64,000 nt of DNA from Gibbula magus (taxonomy: Eukaryota; Mollusca; Gastropoda; Trochida; Trochidae), in assembly GCA_936450465.1 (NCBI GenBank), contig OW388296.1, positions 51,744,931 to 51,808,930 on the forward strand, read 5' to 3'. A model generated the notes under the pieces. The model searched no databases. It was given only the letters and a program-made list of their open reading frames with translations, and was not told the origin of the DNA. How positions within the stretch are numbered: position 1 is the first letter of the stretch; every line of letters begins with the position of its first letter. This document shows positions 49,068 through 61,688 of this stretch, piece by piece. A program made the translations under genes and the position numbers.

Positions 49068-49577
49068 AGGAGCTGTAGCACGTTTTGTGCGTATCATATT
49101 TTCTCAAATTTGTCATTTAGTATTACAATGTATACGATATATTGTTAAGAAGAGGGTCAAACATCCCATACACGACCTTGATAAGACGTATCTATAGAAA
49201 ACGGTCACCCGTTTGGGTAAAACATGGAGCGACGTATAAAGCAACACTTTTTTAACTCTTCAGTGTGAGAGGTAGACTTTGAGAGTTCAGACAGCAAGAT
49301 GGTTGACCATTCTAGCATGGTGCAATATTCAAAACTCCACTCTGAGTATACATGTAGGTGTATAGCTGTAGTGGTCAGATTACTTGAACCAACTTTGAGC
49401 GGCTTTTTTAATGTGGACACATTAAAATGGCCTCTCGAAGGGAATGGATACGCATGTTATATAACCGAAACAGGTATATTCGTTTCAAAACGTTTTTGTA
49501 TTGTTTCAGGAGTATTATTTAGCTAAAGGTAACAGCTATTCTTCACTTCATTTCAGAAAGAATGTGCTACAGCGCCT
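49068..49577. mobile_element. Diverged long relative of the TTAA MITE, copy 4
   Basis: Begins AGGAGCTGTAGCACG after TTAA and ends 'gtgctacagcgcct' before TTGA, a mutated TTAA. The 510-bp interior shares only short parts with copies 1-3, such as 'gacgtataaagcaacact'. Confidence 0.65.
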
Positions 49578-50893
49578 TTGAAAAGTTTAATAAACACCGG
49601 AGAAAGTGAATTTATTTTTTTAGGAAATTTTGTCAATTATTTTCTTTTCTTCGACTTTGATACAGTGTAATGGTATACCTTTATAAAACGAAAACAGTTT
49701 CGGTTGTTGGCTTAAACAAAGTATGAATTTGTTTAATCATAATTGTGTTATCTGGAGGGTCACGTTTATGTTGTTTCATTATTTGCTCATTCAATGTTTA
49801 ATCATCCAGGGTGACAAAAATGAGGTTTTAGTTATTCTTATAATCAAATGAATGCTAGCAATGGCTGACTTTATTCAGACATCTGGAAGTTTAAAACATC
49901 TTGGAAGAACAAAGCGTTGTCAACTGACAGGGACGACTTAGAACTAATATTTTGCTACACACGTTTAAACATTGATGTCTTTTTAAAGATGAAACGATGT
50001 GACGGTTAAAAGGATTTATCTAAGAATGATTCCGCTTGTATTGTCACTGATCAAAGGAGGAAGAACTACCACCCTCAGCTTTGCGCATGTAATTAAAACT
50101 ATCACTTCAGAGGGAGGAATGATTGAGACTTCCACAATGACGTTCTTCTTCTATGACTTCATGAAATAAAGTAAAAAAAAATATTCTAAAGCGCAACACT
50201 CCAGCCACTGAGCTCAATCCTAACAAGACGGTTCAGTCGATTTCAAGACGGTTCAGTCGATTTCAAGACATTTTTTATTTGGTAATATCACACACACTCC
50301 AATTGTTCTTTATATTTACTGGAGACGAGTCTTATTAATAATGTAGATACTTTGATTCATGCTTTGTTGTATACGCTGGAATATTTTTTGTTTGGGCCAC
50401 ATTGATTTAGAAACGTGAGAAGTTAGTTACTGTTATCAATACGTCATTTGCCAATTGATTAGTTATTCACGAAACAACACACTAAGAAGATGTCAAAACG
50501 TGCCTGATAAATTAAAGTAAAGTACACTTTAAAATTAAAAAAATCGTTTGTTCTCTACATTACTGCAATAAATATATTTGTTTATCTGTCCAAATATCGT
50601 GTTATCTTTGTTATCGCATTATTATAACAACATGTATCTTGTATATACATAACTGTAGTATCACATTTTCCGCTATGATTGATTACAGTATAACGATCTA
50701 TACCGAAACGTCGCAATTGTTAAATAACGAAATTGATCATTCATACATGTCCCTATTTTCTTCCTCTGTCCCTGATACAATCTCACTCTCACAGTAACAT
50801 TCAAGCACGAGTACCCGTATGCAAACATTAACGTCCCTAATCTCTTAAGGACAAATAAGCTCATCGTAAACTGTAATAATGGGGTTATACTTA

Positions 50894-51038
50894 GAGAATA
50901 ACCCACGAGGTACGAATGATTACGGGAAATATCCATGAGTCTAAATAATGTTCAGCCACGAGCTTTAGCGAGTGGCTCTGAACATTATTTAGATGAGTGG
51001 ATATTTCCCGTAATCACTCGTACCGAGTTGGTTATTCT
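50894..51038. repeat. Long hairpin (CGAG type), ~66-bp arms
   Basis: The left arm includes 'gattacgggaaatatcca', 'ctaaataatgttcagccac' and 'gagc'; the right arm has the complements 'gtggctctgaacattatttag' (part) and 'tggatatttcccgtaatc'. The loop is a few bases ('ttta') between CGAG and GCGAG. Two CRE sites, TGACGTCATA and ATGACGTCAT, follow at 51141 and 51181. Confidence 0.9.
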
Positions 51039-52169
51039 ATATATTACCCATTATGCAATTAAATTGACCAAATTACGCTTGGTTATTACATTTTCATGTT
51101 GGCCGGCCGCTGTGAAAGACCCGTCGCCACAGTAACATTGTGACGTCATAAGATAATTCGTCGCGTTAGACCATTGTTTTATGACGTCATAGTCATTCTT
51201 CCTCCGGGTAACCGACCAGTCAACGTTGAGAATCACTTGAAAGCACATGTGCAAATATCACAAAAATAATCACCTGTGTCTTCTCACCCGTATGGGTAAT
51301 ATTAGCTATTAGTTTCTGTTCTTATTAAGTTAACGCAAGGCCAGACAATAGCAGCATGCTTCTTCAGATCAAAGAAATAATTTTATTATCAAAGATATTG
51401 CGCAACACTGAAAAGTTAGTTCTCAAAATGGATTGTAACATATTGAGAAATAACTGTATACGAATGTATCAACTGATACATAGAACTCATCACATGCACC
51501 ATTGTTGTCGAGTCTGCCTGTTTGTCTGTCTGTCTCTTCCTCTTCGATTTAATGTTTGTCACAATTAAAAACTCACAAGATAAAAAGCTAATCACCTAAG
51601 TATTAAAATAACGATCTTTTCTTGTTCAAGAGAATATATGTATGGACGAAATATACAAGTTTTGAATCGTGAGTCATAAAAATGAACGATTGCACGCAAA
51701 ATTAGTTTAACAAAATGAACAATTATAGCATAATCGAAAAAAACTCTCATGGCATGTTGAAGTAATGAAGCGCGTGCTGTGTAAGGGAATGCCAAAGATA
51801 TCGAACGCTAAGAACCGGCAAATCTCAAGCAAGACTCTCTCGAGCAATGACAATCCACTAATTATGCTAATGCAGCATTAATTGGAACTGCCGAGGATGA
51901 TTATTTCTAGTCCAGATGTGTCTCCCTGATGTTGAATTGAGTTGAATTTGATTTTTAAAAAATCAATTCGCTAACTTTGCAAGCATGTACGAATCAGGAC
52001 ATGCTTTGGTTAAGATTTAAAACTTGCCAATCCAGACAGGCGTCCAACCATCGCACAGGATCGCATACCAAGGAAGGCATTTGCAATGTCCATTAACAGT
52101 GAAAATATTTGACGGGAAAATTAAGACAATGCAGATAATGTTGTGTATGTTCTGTATCACAAACCTGGA

Positions 52170-52400
52170 ATACGCAGTAGGGAACTGTTCTACACGCAGT
52201 AAGGTTTGGGTGCAATGGTACACTGAATTTCAGCGCAGTACCACCCATGGTTCACTAGCTCCAGCAGGTTTCACCGCAATGCATAACCACAATAGTGTTT
52301 CTGGCTTTCTCCCTGCAATAATACTGGCAGCCGCGATAAAAGTGAAATACAAATTGAAAGTGGGGTTAAACCCAAACTCACCTGAATCCTTTAATCAACT
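52170..52400 (+). mobile_element. 5'-truncated tRNA-derived SINE
   Basis: It shares 'gaactgttctacacgcagta', 'aggtttgggtgcaatg', 'ggtttcaccgcaatgcata' and 'ccctgcaataatact' with the SINE at 54001-54289 but has no tRNA-like head. A 134-codon frame across it (52024-52428) is an artefact. Confidence 0.8.
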
Positions 52401-52526
52401 CAGGTCATTCAATATCAATATAAAGTGATGTATTCTGGGAAATTAAAGTTAGGTATTTTTGTGAAGACAATGACCCTGTTTTAGATAATGTGGTTGTTGC
52501 AGCTGTTATGAAATGAAACCACGCTA

Positions 52527-52632
52527 TGCAACAACTCTACTGACGTGCAACAACTTTACTGACGTGCAACAACTCTACTGACGTGCAACAACTCTACTGA
52601 CGGCAACAACTCTACTGACGTGCAACAACTCA
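52527..52632. repeat. 19-bp tandem repeat (tgcaacaactctactgacg), 5.5 units
   Basis: Five units with one T substitution and one 1-base deletion, followed by a half unit. Each full unit ends in TGACG, half a CRE site. Confidence 0.93.
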
Positions 52633-53209
52633 TAACTTATGACATGCAATCACCAGCTTCATGTGATGTACCTAGGGAATCATTTCAAACATTTAATTTC
52701 AATTTTAATCTCCTAAGCGATGTAAAATGATCATAACATGGGAAGAGTATTCAGGGAAATTCAACCTTATCACCGAACAGATTAAACTGAGAAAACTCGA
52801 TAACTCGACATCACCCATAGGAAATGATGTTGCTATAATAAATCCCAAAGTTTGGCTAAAATGGAAATGCTCTGATTCCGTTCGAGGATTGCTTCCTGGG
52901 TTGAACAAATGTTGAAATGAAATTGCAATTCCGCGTACAAATAAAAGAAAGTGGTACTTTGTAAAATCATTTTGATTTTAGATTGAAAGATCATGAATTT
53001 TGAATTAAATATGAGACAGAATGTTGTATTATCGCACAAAAGTATCAATTGACATTTTAGAACTATATAATCACGATTATTCATTGATTTCTTCAACACT
53101 GCGAAATAAAGCTTTGTCAAGTGAGAGAACACTTGGTCATATGACAATCATGGCATTGTCATTTGGCATCATGGCCTTGATCGATAATGGCATCATTCTG
53201 ATTTAGGGG

Positions 53210-53420
53210 GATTCTAGAGATAAACTGTTTAAAGCAGTTCACCAGTAGAATTGTTTGAAATGTTGTATTAGATATACTAAAACCAAATCAAACTACGATT
53301 TCCATCTATCATTAAGTCATTGTTCTTGTTTTACGTGGACAGCATTAATTATATAACCACTCGAAACTTTAAGACATGTCATGCATGGCAGTTGTGAACT
53401 TGAATGAAAAAATTATGATG
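53210..53420. repeat. Segment repeated in intron 4 of the GH10 gene (58075-58250)
   Basis: Shared phrases: 'agagataaactgttta', 'accagtagaatt', 'attagatatactaaaac' and 'catta'. It is either a dispersed element or a trace of local duplication; the neighbouring exon 4 is not duplicated here. Confidence 0.6.
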
Positions 53421-53591
53421 AATTAATCATATTGTTTTGAAGGTTAATTATTTTTTAAATCTCTTATGATAATTTCAGGAATGTATTTGTTCTTTAAGTT
53501 TATGTTTGTCTGATGGTATGTTTAACACATGTGTGCATTAATTTGCTATTGTCTATGCGGGTGCTCACCTGCCGTCGTATATATGTTAGCG

Positions 53592-53705
53592 GCAATAGTT
53601 AAAACAGCGTTAATGCCCAGGCAGTAACGTAGTGCCTAGGCAATACCATTATCGCCTCTATTTTCAGGCATTAACGCTAGTGGAGCTTTGTTTTTCCATA
53701 TTGCC
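53592..53705. repeat. Imperfect inverted repeat
   Basis: 'agcgttaatgcc' near 53609 is inverted as 'ggcattaacgct' near 53670, with an outer 'ggcaata' / 'tattgcc' pair and an internal GCCTAGGC. Confidence 0.5.
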
Positions 53706-54000
53706 AACGACATTAGTACATTGGTGACGTAAACATAAACTCACTCCATAACAAAGTCATATCGTATGATTGGACATGGTTTGTAACCCGAACAGGTTTG
53801 CCAGATATTTTATGAATTGTCGCCTTACCCGACATTATTTCGACATTTGACTATAAAGTGTTTTATTACCCATTTTAGTTCAATAAAAGTACCCAGAAAA
53901 CGGCCCGCCTCTCTTAAGATAGCCTGCTATATGCCGTCCAGAACAATTGTTTTATGACGTCATTCTCTATAACAAATAGCGCGTTTGTTTCAACGTATGA

Positions 54001-54289
54001 TAGGGGGCGGGATAGCGCAGTGGTTAGCGCGTTCGGCTTCGGATCAAGAGGTCCGTTGGTCGAATCCCGCCAAGGACACGGCAACTTTGTCTGCAGTAGA
54101 GAACTGTTCTACACGCAGTAAGGTTTGGGTGCAATGCTACACACCCATGGTTCGCTAGTTCCAGCCGCTGCTCGCAGGTTTCACCGCAATGCATAGCCAC
54201 AAGGTTTTTTCTCCCTGCAATAATACTAGCAACCGTGATATAAGTGAAATACTCTTGAAAGCGGCGTTAACCCCAACTCACCTCACCTA
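54001..54289 (+). mobile_element. tRNA-derived SINE with 9-bp TSD
   Basis: AACGTATGA flanks both ends (53992-54000, 54290-54298). The 5' part has a pol III A box (TAGCGCAGTGG at 54013) and a B-box-like TGGTCGAATCC (54057). The conserved 3' domain contains 'cctgcaataatactagcaac', then 'aagtgaaatactcttgaaag', then a short 'cctcacct' tail. The intact duplication suggests a fairly recent insertion. It is not a functional tRNA gene: no acceptor stem pairs across the head. Confidence 0.88.
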
Positions 54290-54299
54290 AACGTATGAA

Positions 54300-55548
54300 T
54301 GTTAAAATCAGACATGTACTTCCCAATAATTGTATTGCACTATCATTAAGGTATAATACATGTATGTGTGTTTCAATGTATTATTTGTAAATACATGTGT
54401 TTAAACTAAACCAACAAAGCAAAGCAACACAATGCCGACAGAAAACAGCAGAGAGTAAGTTTTAACTGGTGAAGATGTATTTATTGTCTGGGACGAACAA
54501 TGTCAAACAAATATTAATCATACAGATTCATTATATTACGTCAAATATCACGTATGGTATTTAGAAACAACAAATAACGGTTTGTGACAATATCATATTG
54601 GGCAAAAATTAGTAATTTGAATAATCCGCTATTTGAGTTAAAATAATATTACATCTTCTTTGTTCAAGAGTTTTAAGGGGCAAACTTTCAAATTATGACT
54701 AAGACTCTTGTTTCCGAAGTCAATGTCTTTTGGTAATCGATATATTGATATTCAATGAACATTTTGCACCTTGGTAAAAACATTTCCCACATCAATAAAG
54801 TAGCGGGTCGTTTTCACACAATTTAAGGTCATGTAGCAACTGCTATTTTAAGGGTCGTGCTTTCAAAGTTTCTGTAGCTGATGGTAAGGTATGTTCGTTT
54901 CTGCATCTATACTTTACACTTAACATTATATTAGATTTTTACCTACAACAATTAATTGTTGTATATATTATTCTTGCATTACGGACATAACGTTTATCTG
55001 CATTATGTGTCTAACATGTTCGTGGAGTCCGTATATTGATCACTGTTGGTTCGTGCGAACGAGAAGGATATCTGTCAATACTTTTCAATTCGGCGTAGGT
55101 CAAATACATATTATTCAAAATCTTGAACCATTACCATTTTCGCAATTGTAAAAAAAACATAAGCTCAAACAAAATTCAATTCTGATTATTTCCAATTCAA
55201 TTATAACGCATTTGAATCGACAGAAGTAAACCTATTTTCATTTAAGTTTAATATTGCATTCTGAAATTCAACAACCTACTGAAGGATACATATGTTCGAC
55301 TGTGTGTTAAGGAATAAGAATAAGGCAACGTAAGAGTATTAATGGTGAAATAATGACGCAGAGATGTAGTGTTGAAAGGGAATTGTCAATAATTTACGAA
55401 CTTTTCTGAGCGTCTGTCACCAATTTGAATCTTCTTTTTCCATACCATTATACGCAATGATAGAAATTTACATCTGTAGGTAAGTAGCAAAGAATCATAT
55501 ATTCCATTATTTTCATGTTTATGAATTCAGATTATTTGTTGAAACTCT
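54300..55548. other. Region upstream of the GH10 gene
   Basis: AT-rich, no open frame of note. It probably contains the promoter and any 5' untranslated exon of the GH10 gene, but I cannot point to a TATA box or start site. Confidence 0.3.
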
Positions 55549-55587
55549 ATGGATCGAGGGTTTAGATTTGACATGCTTTGTTTCAGA

Positions 55588-58500
55588 ATGTTCCTGCTAA
55601 TATTCCTGCTGCTGCCGATTGGCCAAGTTAAATGTAACTGCCTTGGCGAATTGCTCAGTAACAGCGATTTGGAAGAAGACACTTTCACAAAGCCAAAGGG
55701 ATGGAACAAGTGGGATCTTCACACTTCAGACTCGAGGGTTTCGCTCTCTACAGACTCCCACACTGGAAACTATAGCGCCCATGTGACTCACAGGTAAGTA
55801 CGATATGAGATATATCCCTGATTATTGCCGTAATATATGTACATGCATATTTGTTGCAACCCTTCCTGTGTAATTATAAATTATACAAACATGAAAATAC
55901 ATAAAACATTGCGATCCAACATAAAACGGGTTTGATAAATCTAAACGTATATGTGTGAATATGTGGCCAAGTCAATAATACTTATTTGTAATACAAGAAT
56001 ATTGGTTGAGTAGGTACATGTGCTCAAAAATCAATCAGTGAATATTACATTCAAGATGCTTCCCCCTAAAACTCCTCCTTCCTTCATCCTTTTATCAACA
56101 TATCCAACCAGCCTTTTTTTCATTATGAATAAATCCTTTATATTTCGACATCCCTCAAAAACACATGTTGGTAAAGAGTGAATACGCTGTATATCTTGAT
56201 TACTCAATAATAAACCAATGGTTTTGATTAGAAAGAACACTTGGTCCGGACTTGGTCAGGATGTAGTGCTTGAGGCGGGGAAGAATTACGTGTTCTCTGC
56301 ATACATCAAGCTTCTGAACACACCCCGTGGTAAATCAACGGCTGGAGTGAACGTCATGCTGAAATGTCAGAACACAAACAATGGTTAGTTTATCAACAAA
56401 TTATATCGATGTAAATCCGTGGTTTTATCACGATGTTTAACCTATACCTCTGCCAAAAAGAGCGACTTTTATTTAGGTTACATCAAAGTTTACCCTGTAG
56501 GACTGAAGTGACTTCCCTGAAGTATTTTTGTCTTCCACTTTTTGACTATGTAAAACTTTGTAGTTCATTCAAAGTAACAAGATTAAATCCAAGCTTTGGT
56601 GACCCATCGTGGATTATATTATTGTATACAGAACGTCACATGATCGCAAATATTTCATTTCCTTCTTGCACGTTTATCAAGGTATAGAACAAAATGTATT
56701 CATTAACACTAGACAATATGTCACTCATGCAAGACATGCATTACCTATGCTGATTTAATTATCAATCAATAAAATTACATACTTTAGTTTTTATAAACAA
56801 TATTGTAACATATCAAACGAAATAATGCACATTGATTACTTTCAAATTGTCTTCTCAGAGTAAAGTTAAAATATTAATGTTTTTGTCTAAGGTCAATTGA
56901 AATATACCAAAAACGGCACAACCCGCTTTATGCAGCCACATATATGGCAGAGAATAGGAGCGGATTTCACAGTCCCATCAGGTGAGGTACCCAGTTCCTC
57001 AGAAGCAGGGTTTGATTCCTTACCACGACATAACAATAGCTACCGAAATTCAGAGTCAGCTACACCCCCACTCAGTGGGAGAAGTGCGAACTTTATCGAA
57101 CAATGATAATGAAAGATTAGTCTTTAACCAATCTTTATTCACTGGCACCTGTGTGTCATTATTATTACAAGATGTACAAATCATTTGACATGGTTTAACT
57201 TTGAACACTGATGTTGTTCTACTTCCAAAGTTGTATTGATATATTGAACCTTGTCTTACGGTTTTTAAGTTCTGTTCTGGAAGCGAATTTGTAGGTTTTG
57301 TTTCCAGGAACACAGCTAACAAATAAAAAAAAAACAACACAAAAGGCAAATCTAAAAATCAGCATTTTGATTTTTGCTCTGGAAACAAAATTTAAGATGC
57401 CAAAAATTACAGTAGTTGATAAACCATGAAGCCACATTTGCTGATTGTTTCACATATTGTCCCAAATATTTTAATTTCTGGTCCGATAAAAATTTTTCAC
57501 TTATGATTCTATGGAAACGACTAAATAAAAAATTAAAGCTTTAAAAATCGAAAGGCCACAGCATAATGGATACATACATGTACATACATTTTCATGAAAA
57601 TATGATAAACAATTTCCCATTAAATCCCGGACGTTTGGACTGATGTCATTTCTATTTATAGTAGTCAAGAAAAGGGTAATGTATCCGTTATTCTCCCATT
57701 CTACAGGATATGACGTCATCCGAGTGTACATCCTAGTGGATCGCCGAGAGGTCAACTACTTGCTGGACACAACTGACCTGAGAGAACTGACCCCTCTCCT
57801 CTGGAACTGGGCACAGGAAGCGAACAGGGAGATCGACCGGATCCGGAAGGCTGACATACATATCAAGTAAAATATTTCCATAGGAACATTACGGTCAGGT
57901 TTTTTGGAAACAAGATGCGAGTGAATAGTTATGTAATCTCATGCCATTAATGTATGGTATAGGTAAACTCATTATGTTATTTAGCAATGTTTTGGTCGTA
58001 ATATGTTTGGTCGTTTGGTGGAATGAGATTTAATCCAATTGGTTTTAGTGACATGAATTTGACTTTGTTTCAGGGGGGTTCCAGAGATAAACTGTTTATA
58101 ACAGTAAACCAGTAGAATTTTTTGAATTAGATATACTAAAACGAATTAAAACTATGATTTTCATCCACCATTAAATCGAACTTCACTAATTATTTAACCA
58201 CCCGAATCTTTAATTTGAGACACTTCAATTATGGCAGTGATATAAACGTTACATATATATAAACATATCCATATCCTTTCCATTATTGATAAATCTCCTA
58301 TACTCCAATTATACTCGCCAAGTTTCGCAAAATACAATGTTTATTTCTAATGCAGAATATTGACCATTATTTTCCCTTCAAGGTACAATACACCAACACG
58401 TCATGTCCATATAAAAGTATAACGTTAAATATTTGCTGTAAACATTCAATAAACATGAAGCTTAGGCACAGGTCAGAAATGGTCGTCTAAGTATTTGAGT

Positions 58501-60964
58501 TTTACATACATTTACTTTGCAGGGTAGCTTCTGGGGACCCAAAAGGATGTTCAGTAAAGGTAAATATTGTCATCATTTACATACTATTCACAAATATAGC
58601 ATTATCTCCGCACTGTCTATGTCTTGTTTATCCTTAAACAAAAGAAAGTTGCACAGGTAGGGTCAAACCTGTTATTGAGAAGCGGGTTTATGCAACATAA
58701 AAGATTATGAAATATATTGCAAACGTTGATTTGTATGTGAAGAAATATATGCCTGGCACATAAATAATTACCTTGCCAACATGAGACAATCACTGTAAAG
58801 ATCTGCCCGTTTAAGTATTAGGTTGGAGTGTCGCCTGGTGCAGTTTTTTTTATAGGAATATTACCTAGATAAACTTACACTAAATTGAGTTATCTTTAAC
58901 CCCTGAGATCAATTGATTCCCCGAGGACTCTTGTAAAATGTCTAGATTCGTCAAGAAACAAGTCAGTTTGCGTTTGGAGGAGCAACAGCCTCGGACATGA
59001 TATTGAACAGCAAGTATAATGCATACCAAGATTTCTTCTACGAGAACTTCGAATGGGCGACGTTGGTAAGCGATCTGCAATGGATGAAAAATGAGCCAAA
59101 ACACGTGAGTGTCATTCGGTCTTCAGAAGACGGGGATTCATGTTGACGTGCACGTTTTATTGTTATTATAGCCATCAACTGACCATTGGAGATGGCATAC
59201 GATATTAGCTGCTATGATATTTTCTCGTTAAACTTGCAAAAGGAGATCTGTGTGAAATGTTGCAGTTTTGCATGACGTAATAATGATGTATAAACTCTTA
59301 TTTACTGTTTCTGCCAGAAAGATGATGTTCCAACATGGAGTAAAAGGTAGAGATCTAGTGATATATCTACATTGAAGACAAACTATCAATTACATAATAG
59401 CAATACACATATGTGAAAAATATCTGGATAAAGTACCGACATGTCATCGTCCCGATTGCAATATATCATTGCTAATGATTAACCATTTGTTTATTTACTA
59501 TTAGGGAAAGTATGTTTTATCACGTTCGCGAGCTCCTGGCTCATACTGTAACAAAGTCGTGTTTGGTTAAATCACACAATTATTCTTTGAGGACATACAC
59601 GGGAGCCTTCGTCGGCCATACTGCTCAGCTAAACTACGTTCACTACAATGTATTCCTACGCGTATCCTTATATGGTAGGATACTGGGAATACAGTGCGCT
59701 AGTATTTAAAGTTGTTATATCATTACACAGAGGAGAATGTATGAAGCTTGTCCTTTACTTTGCCAACTTCAAAAATTCATCTTAAGCAATGAACATTACA
59801 TCACTGTTGTTATCAATCCTATTTTAAGTTTTGATGATATGTTCATTCACCTCCAGGGAAATCTGCATTACGACAAAGCCAGAGAGATTCTAGATCAGCT
59901 AAAAGAAAATGGGTGAGTAATATTATGAACTAAGGCATATTTTTTATGTTTAACAATGATAAATGGTGTGATGTACTGTATTTCAAAACAAGTAATACAT
60001 TTTATGTCCTGGGGACCGTTTCACTAATCGATCTTAGCCGTATGATGTAGCCCAACCGTAAACCCATATATTATCAATGGCTAAGATTGATTTTTGGGGT
60101 AAGATCTGTTAAGTGGAACAGTACCAAGGATATTACAATGGAAACAAGACTAAAGAAATCTTCTTCGAGTTAGTGCCTTTCAATTTTTGCTTCAGCGTGA
60201 AAGTCTGGGGGCAAAGTCTGTTTTGTGGAGATAAGAACAGGTTGCCATCCTGGGTGAAGCATTTACGAAAAGAATCTTTGATCGATGTGATGAAGAAACG
60301 TGTAGACGACGTCTTGGCAATGACAGGTGATAGGTATGTGACTGATTTAAATATAAATGATTTAAACTGGTCATTTATTTTGATATTTAGAGTTATGTGA
60401 TATGGACAGACTGGTATTTTCAAATACTGATCATCTGTAATGTTCTTACGTTATCAAGTAAATTTGAGATTTCGCTTTCAACTTTAAAGAAATCAATCTA
60501 ATTCAAAGAATAGTTGATCAAAATGCATATTACAATTGTAACTTTGATCCTGAAAGTTTAGGAATCGTTACGAGGCTGAAAATACATACCATGCATTCTT
60601 AACACCAAGTTGTTTACATTTTTAACAAGTTGATTATTAATAAATAATTACAATTTCAAAACGTTACACTTTTATGAACGTCCATCAAACAGTTATTATT
60701 ATATTATTATATTATTCAAAACGACCTATCATAAAACTGAAATGCATGGCAAATCTGATTGAATGAAGATTTGTTGATCTTGGGAATTTAAGAATTGACC
60801 ACTGGGGTGTCAACAATGAAAACCTGCACTCAGACCTATTGGAACAGAAGACCAACAAGGTGAATCTGACTATGGATATATTCAGATGGGCATCAGTGCA
60901 AAACCCTCACCTGAAGCTCTTCCTGAACGACTATGATGTTATCAGCAGTGGACATATGACGCAG
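55588..60964 (+). CDS. Secreted GH10 family glycosidase (endo-1,4-beta-xylanase-like) with CBM4/9-like domain, 3' end missing
   Basis: Nine exons join in phase: 55588-55793, 56232-56383, 56892-56981, 57707-57866, 58523-58559, 58946-59104, 59857-59912, 60196-60333, 60793-60964 (390 codons); all introns are GT-AG. Residues 1-17 are a signal peptide (MFLLIFLLLPIGQVKC). About 20-185 is a CBM4/9-like beta-sandwich ('WSGLGQDVVLEAGKNYVFSA'). GH10 begins near 220 ('FAFGGATASD'), with 'YQDFFYENFEWA' and then 'HWGVNNENLH', where E342 is the expected acid/base. The family retains configuration when cutting xylan. Oddities: the family's RGHxLxW is WGQSLFC here (residues 291-297) and WDV is WGV, so activity may be altered. 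A further ATG at 55549 is in frame, but 'ctttgtttcag' just before 55587 could be an acceptor, so I chose 55588. After 60964 the donor is GTGTAA; the nucleophile exons are not in the window. The gene is plausible as a digestive enzyme. Confidence 0.85.
60008..60129. mobile_element. Foldback MITE in GH10 intron 7
   Basis: 'cctggggaccgtttcactaa' and 'cgatcttagcc' at the left are inverted, imperfectly, as 'ggctaagattga' and 'taagtggaacagtaccaagg' at the right. This 'gtttcac-aatcttagc' type is a common short repeat of marine invertebrates by recall. Confidence 0.6.
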
Positions 60965-61004
60965 GTGTAACCTTTGACCTACAATAACTACTAGACATCC
61001 TGAC

Positions 61005-61330
61005 CAAAGGTTGGGGTATATAGTAATACCAACGATTCCGTCCGTTCGTCCGTCCGTCCGAAGAAAAGTTTTGTCCGATCGATTACAGTGAAACTATTCA
61101 TCTCATCCTTTTCAAATTGGGCACATGTCTTATTCGCTATTCGCGAATTGGTGATTTTTTGAATTTTGTTTTAACTTAGTCATATTCTGAGCATTTTTGT
61201 CCTATCGATTACAGAAAAAACTATTCATCTCATCCTTTTCAAATTTTTGTCCGAATCGATTACAGTGTATAACTATCATTTCATCCTTTTCAAATTTGGC
61301 ACATATCTTCTTCACCACTAGCTGAGGTAC
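61005..61330. repeat. GTCC-repeat element with three ~60-120 bp internal repeats
   Basis: (GTCC)n-like 'ccgtccgttcgtccgtccgt' at 61038, then three diverged copies of 'tttttgtccgatcgattaca' plus 'ctattcatctcatccttttc' starting near 61068, 61193 and 61247. It lies directly 3' of the last GH10 exon. Confidence 0.65.
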
Positions 61331-61688
61331 AGTGCGAAATGTAACACGATTTGGTGACTTTTTGGCGAATTTTTTATATTTTTTATATTCGGAGCAAATA
61401 TGAAGCTACTTCTGTATTGTGATTTGTTGACTCTATCATTTTCTTTTTCATGTAACTTTCATCAAAAGCTCCTTCTGTGTTCTTGTTGATTTTACTATTT
61501 TATATTTACACTGGTTATATTTTGGAAAAAGTTAAATTTTCTTTCCTTTCAGCCATAAACTGCTGTACATCCCTCACTGTGCTTACAGGGGTGTGTACCT
61601 GTTGTTTCAAGTCACTCAAATGAATCATTATGATGAATTAATTTCCAAAATAAAAGTTTAAATCGGTGGTAATGGCAGTAGAGTATTA

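Noticed and set aside
52024..52428. 134-codon frame
   Set aside because: Overlaps a truncated SINE on the same strand.
54003..54075. tRNA gene
   Set aside because: A and B boxes are present but no cloverleaf closes and it continues into a SINE body with a target duplication.
59319..59347. Extra exon candidates between GH10 exons 6 and 7 (also 59505-59709)
   Set aside because: GH10 sequence runs directly from 'MKNEPKH' into 'GNLHYDKAREIL' in phase; the candidates add non-homologous peptide.
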